Shown: positions 5,291 through 6,874 of the stretch, one piece after another
Numbering within the stretch: the stretch's first letter is position 1
Layout of the letters: each line of letters begins with the position of its first letter
Source: Bacillota bacterium
GTDB taxonomy: Bacteria; Bacillota; Clostridia; Lachnospirales; Cellulosilyticaceae
NCBI GenBank assembly: GCA_023393125.1
Contig: JAEWMQ010000083.1
Location: forward strand, 1 to 6,874
Reading direction: 5' to 3'
Length of the DNA stretch: 6,874 nucleotides
Position numbers and translations under genes: made by a program
Notes under the pieces: model-generated
The model's database searches: none
Seen by the model: the letters and a program-made list of their open reading frames with translations, nothing else
Told to the model about the DNA's origin: nothing

Positions 5291-5382
5291 TGTATTTAAT
5301 CACACTTTTAATCCAAAGGGGGTGCAACACATGTCTGGCAAACGATTTATTTGTTTTAAATACATCTACGAGAAGGGGGCAT
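5277..5382. repeat. 106-bp element with nested perfect inverted repeats
   Basis: ATGCCCCCT at 5277-5285 is perfectly inverted as AGGGGGCAT at 5374-5382. Inside it TGTATTTAA (5291-5299) is perfectly inverted as TTAAATACA (5356-5364). GTTTT directly flanks both ends (5272-5276 and 5383-5387), like a 5-bp target duplication, although T-rich DNA makes this less striking. A further GGGGG at 5318-5322 could compete for pairing. It begins only 8 bases past the HNH stop. It may be a structured part of cos, an RNA element at the end of the HNH mRNA, or a tiny non-autonomous insertion. It has no coding capacity. Confidence 0.55.
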
Positions 5383-5390
5383 GTTTTTAT

Positions 5391-5738
5391 TTAGTAGTGA
5401 TAGGTTTGATACCTATCTTCTGTCATTGTTTTCTTATCATGGCACTGCTTACACAGTGGTTGCCAGTTACTTCTATCCCAAAATAAAACCTGCTCACCTC
5501 GGTGAGGAATGATATGGTCTACAACTGTAGCTGGTGTAAGTTTATTGTTCTGCTGGCACCGAATGCAAAAGGGATGCTCTTGCAAGAACTTCTTCCTAGT
5601 ACTTCTCCACTTATTGTCATAGCCCCGGTCATTTGCTGTAGCTCTTTCATGCAATGCTTTATGCTCAGCACAATAATTTGTATTAGTAAGCTTAGGACAA
5701 CCTGGGTGCTTACAAGGTTTCTGTGGTTTGTGTGGCAT
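5391..5738 (-). CDS. Phage HNH endonuclease (packaging-associated)
   Basis: This small HNH nuclease of 115 residues is the usual length for the cos-associated type, which assists terminase cleavage at cos in HK97-like phages. The N-terminal zinc-knuckle-like segment has C9, C14, C23 and H26 (CKHPGCPKLTNTNYCAEH). A second zinc site has C58-x2-C61 and C96-x2-C99 and encloses the HNH core. The catalytic signature is VDHIIPHRG (H75), N91 in SNWQPLC, and H100 in KQCHDKKT. The ATG at 5738 follows AGGTGA at good spacing. It lies 51 bases after the DUF1492 gene and directly before the cos-like region, supporting a packaging role over a homing one. Confidence 0.94.
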   Translation of the reverse strand: MPHKPQKPCKHPGCPKLTNTNYCAEHKALHERATANDRGYDNKWRSTRKKFLQEHPFCIRCQQNNKLTPATVVDHIIPHRGEQVLFWDRSNWQPLCKQCHDKKTMTEDRYQTYHY

Positions 5739-5789
5739 GTTCTTTCACCTGTACTATTTTCACATCATAATAATATCACTAAGAGAACA

Positions 5790-6218
5790 TCAATTATAAT
5801 CAATTTTACTAAAGTCTTTTGATTTTATTTTTGAAAGAGCTTTCTGATGTAGTGCATAAACCCATTGAAGCGTAAAATTCATAATTTCAGCAATCTGTTC
5901 CCACGTTTTAAAAGTAAGATATCTAAGTTCCAATAATAGCTGACAATCAATATCTTCAACAGAACTTATCACCACCATTATTTCTTGCTTTAAATCGATT
6001 AGCCTATCGATTTCTTTGTCTATTTCCCTTTCTAAATCCATTATTTTAACTATGGTATTCTCCATTGGACTTTGTGTCCGTACACCTCTGCCACCCTCAT
6101 TACCAAAACTATTTGTCATTTTTTGAGCTAAACTTCTCAACGTACTAACTTGTTCTAGCTTACTGTGTATTCGCTGGTCTAATCTATAAGCTTGTGATAA
6201 ATATTCTTTAGTAGTCAT
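5790..6218 (-). CDS. DUF1492 sigma-factor-like phage regulator
   Basis: This 142-residue protein resembles the DUF1492 family, found in many Bacillota phages just before the HNH/terminase module and thought to activate late genes in the manner of ArpU and RinA. The N-terminal half is helical and probably coiled coil (KEYLSQAYRLDQRIHSKLEQV, 4-24, and MDLEREIDKEIDRLIDLKQEI, about 60-80). The C-terminal part has ELRYLTFKTWEQIAEIMNF followed by VYALHQKAL, a helix-turn-helix like sigma region 4. The ATG at 6218 has AAAGGAG six bases upstream and starts 11 bases after the helicase stop, so the two are co-transcribed. The activation role and its target promoter are inferred; no binding site was identified. 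Confidence 0.88.
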   Translation of the reverse strand: MTTKEYLSQAYRLDQRIHSKLEQVSTLRSLAQKMTNSFGNEGGRGVRTQSPMENTIVKIMDLEREIDKEIDRLIDLKQEIMVVISSVEDIDCQLLLELRYLTFKTWEQIAEIMNFTLQWVYALHQKALSKIKSKDFSKIDYN

Positions 6219-6229
6219 ATGATGCTCCT

Positions 6230-6874
6230 TTACTTCGCTTGATTGATTCTAGCTTTCACTGCTTCTAGTAATGCATTCTGACTTTTATCTTTTGTTCCTA
6301 AAGCTTTTATAACATCCTCATCAATGGTTCCTTTAGTTATAATGTGATGAATCACTACAGTATCTGTTTGTCCTTGTCTCCATAGTCTGGCATTGGCCTG
6401 TTGGTATAATTCTAAACTCCAAGGTAAGCTAAACCAGATAATAGTGCTCCCTCCACTTTGAAGATTAAGACCATGACCAGTAGCAGCAGGGTGTGCAATA
6501 GCTATGGGTATATCTCCTTCATTCCATTTGGTAATATCTTCAGAGGTATTAATCTCTTGCACTTTAAACTGTTTTGAAATTCGCTCCTTATCATGCTGAT
6601 AACCATAAAAGATTAGAACAGACTTTCCATTAGCAGCTTCAACCAAATCCTCTAAAGCATCTAGCTTACGATTATGAATGAACTTTACTTGGTGGTTCTC
6701 ATCATAAACAGCTCCATTGGCCATCTGTAGCAGTTTATTACTTAAAGCTGCTGCATTGACTGCATCGATATCTCCTTCAGCAAAAGGTAACAACATATCT
6801 TTTTCTAAGGTTTGATAAAGCTTCATCTCACACTTTGACAAACTCACCTCGATTTTATTATCAATTCGATCAGG
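6230..6874 (-). CDS. SNF2-type DEAD/DEAH helicase, C-terminal part (5' end outside window)
   Basis: Only the last 214 residues are present, and the frame is open to position 6874. This is the second RecA-like domain of a phage SNF2-family helicase, usually of 450-480 residues. Visible motifs are LSNKLLQMANGAVYD, the FYGYQHD strand, motif V in HPAATGHGLNLQSGG (about 128-142 of the visible part), and motif VI QQANARLWRQGQ with the two arginine-finger arginines (about 163 and 166). ATP binding (Walker A and B) lies outside the window. In Bacillota phages this helicase closes the replication module, often after a VRR-NUC nuclease, and is thought to act in replication or recombination. A GTG at 6847 is inside the gene and is not a start. 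Confidence 0.93.
   Translation of the reverse strand, partial: PDRIDNKIEVSLSKCEMKLYQTLEKDMLLPFAEGDIDAVNAAALSNKLLQMANGAVYDENHQVKFIHNRKLDALEDLVEAANGKSVLIFYGYQHDKERISKQFKVQEINTSEDITKWNEGDIPIAIAHPAATGHGLNLQSGGSTIIWFSLPWSLELYQQANARLWRQGQTDTVVIHHIITKGTIDEDVIKALGTKDKSQNALLEAVKARINQAK

Noticed and set aside
5027..5390. An IscB/HEARO-type guide RNA or group I intron associated with the HNH gene
   Set aside because: The HNH protein is the short stand-alone packaging type with no RuvC or intron-homing features, and the structures next to it fit a cos region better. No split host gene surrounds it.
5217..5822. Two plus-strand frames covering the cos-like region and the HNH and DUF1492 genes
   Set aside because: They run antisense to clear genes and through inverted repeats, with no ribosome sites.
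1..6874. CRISPR array, tRNA genes, transposase or toxin-antitoxin pair
   Set aside because: No spaced direct-repeat array, cloverleaf-like sequence, DDE/serine recombinase motif or recognisable toxin-antitoxin couple was found on either strand.

Overview
The window looks like part of a prophage or temperate siphophage genome from a low-GC Bacillota host, probably a clostridium. The reasons are the AT-rich DNA, strong AGGAG-type ribosome binding sites, and a gene set typical of HK97-like tailed phages of that phylum. Every supported gene lies on the minus strand, so transcription runs from high to low coordinates. Host assignment is inference.

In transcription order, the right side (6874 to 5391) is the end of the replication and late-control module. 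It holds the C-terminal part of an SNF2-type helicase, a DUF1492 sigma-region-4-like regulator and an HNH endonuclease. Next comes a 364-base non-coding stretch (5390 to 5027). It contains nested inverted repeats, a G-rich tract, an ACCGGT palindrome and a 16-bp-stem terminator. I read this stretch as a candidate cos (packaging) site, because HNH proteins of this type sit beside cos and work with terminase.

The middle (5026 to 859) is an accessory cassette: an HTH plus double zinc-finger protein, a ParB-fused DNA methyltransferase, a glutamine-synthetase-fold amidoligase, a gamma-glutamylcyclotransferase-fold protein, a zinc-ribbon gene broken by a frameshift and fused to a DUF5049-like domain, and a small unknown protein with a good promoter. 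The left side (816 to 1) returns to packaging: a P27-type small terminase subunit and the first 111 residues of the large subunit, which runs off the window.

The notable architecture is that about 4.2 kb of modification and amide-chemistry genes sit between the putative cos/HNH region and the terminase genes. If cos is where I place it, this cassette lies at one extreme end of the packaged chromosome. The notable decay is in the zinc-ribbon gene. A one-base frameshift splits its two Cys pairs. A Shine-Dalgarno sequence followed by ATC, where a start codon would be expected, lies inside the fused reading frame.
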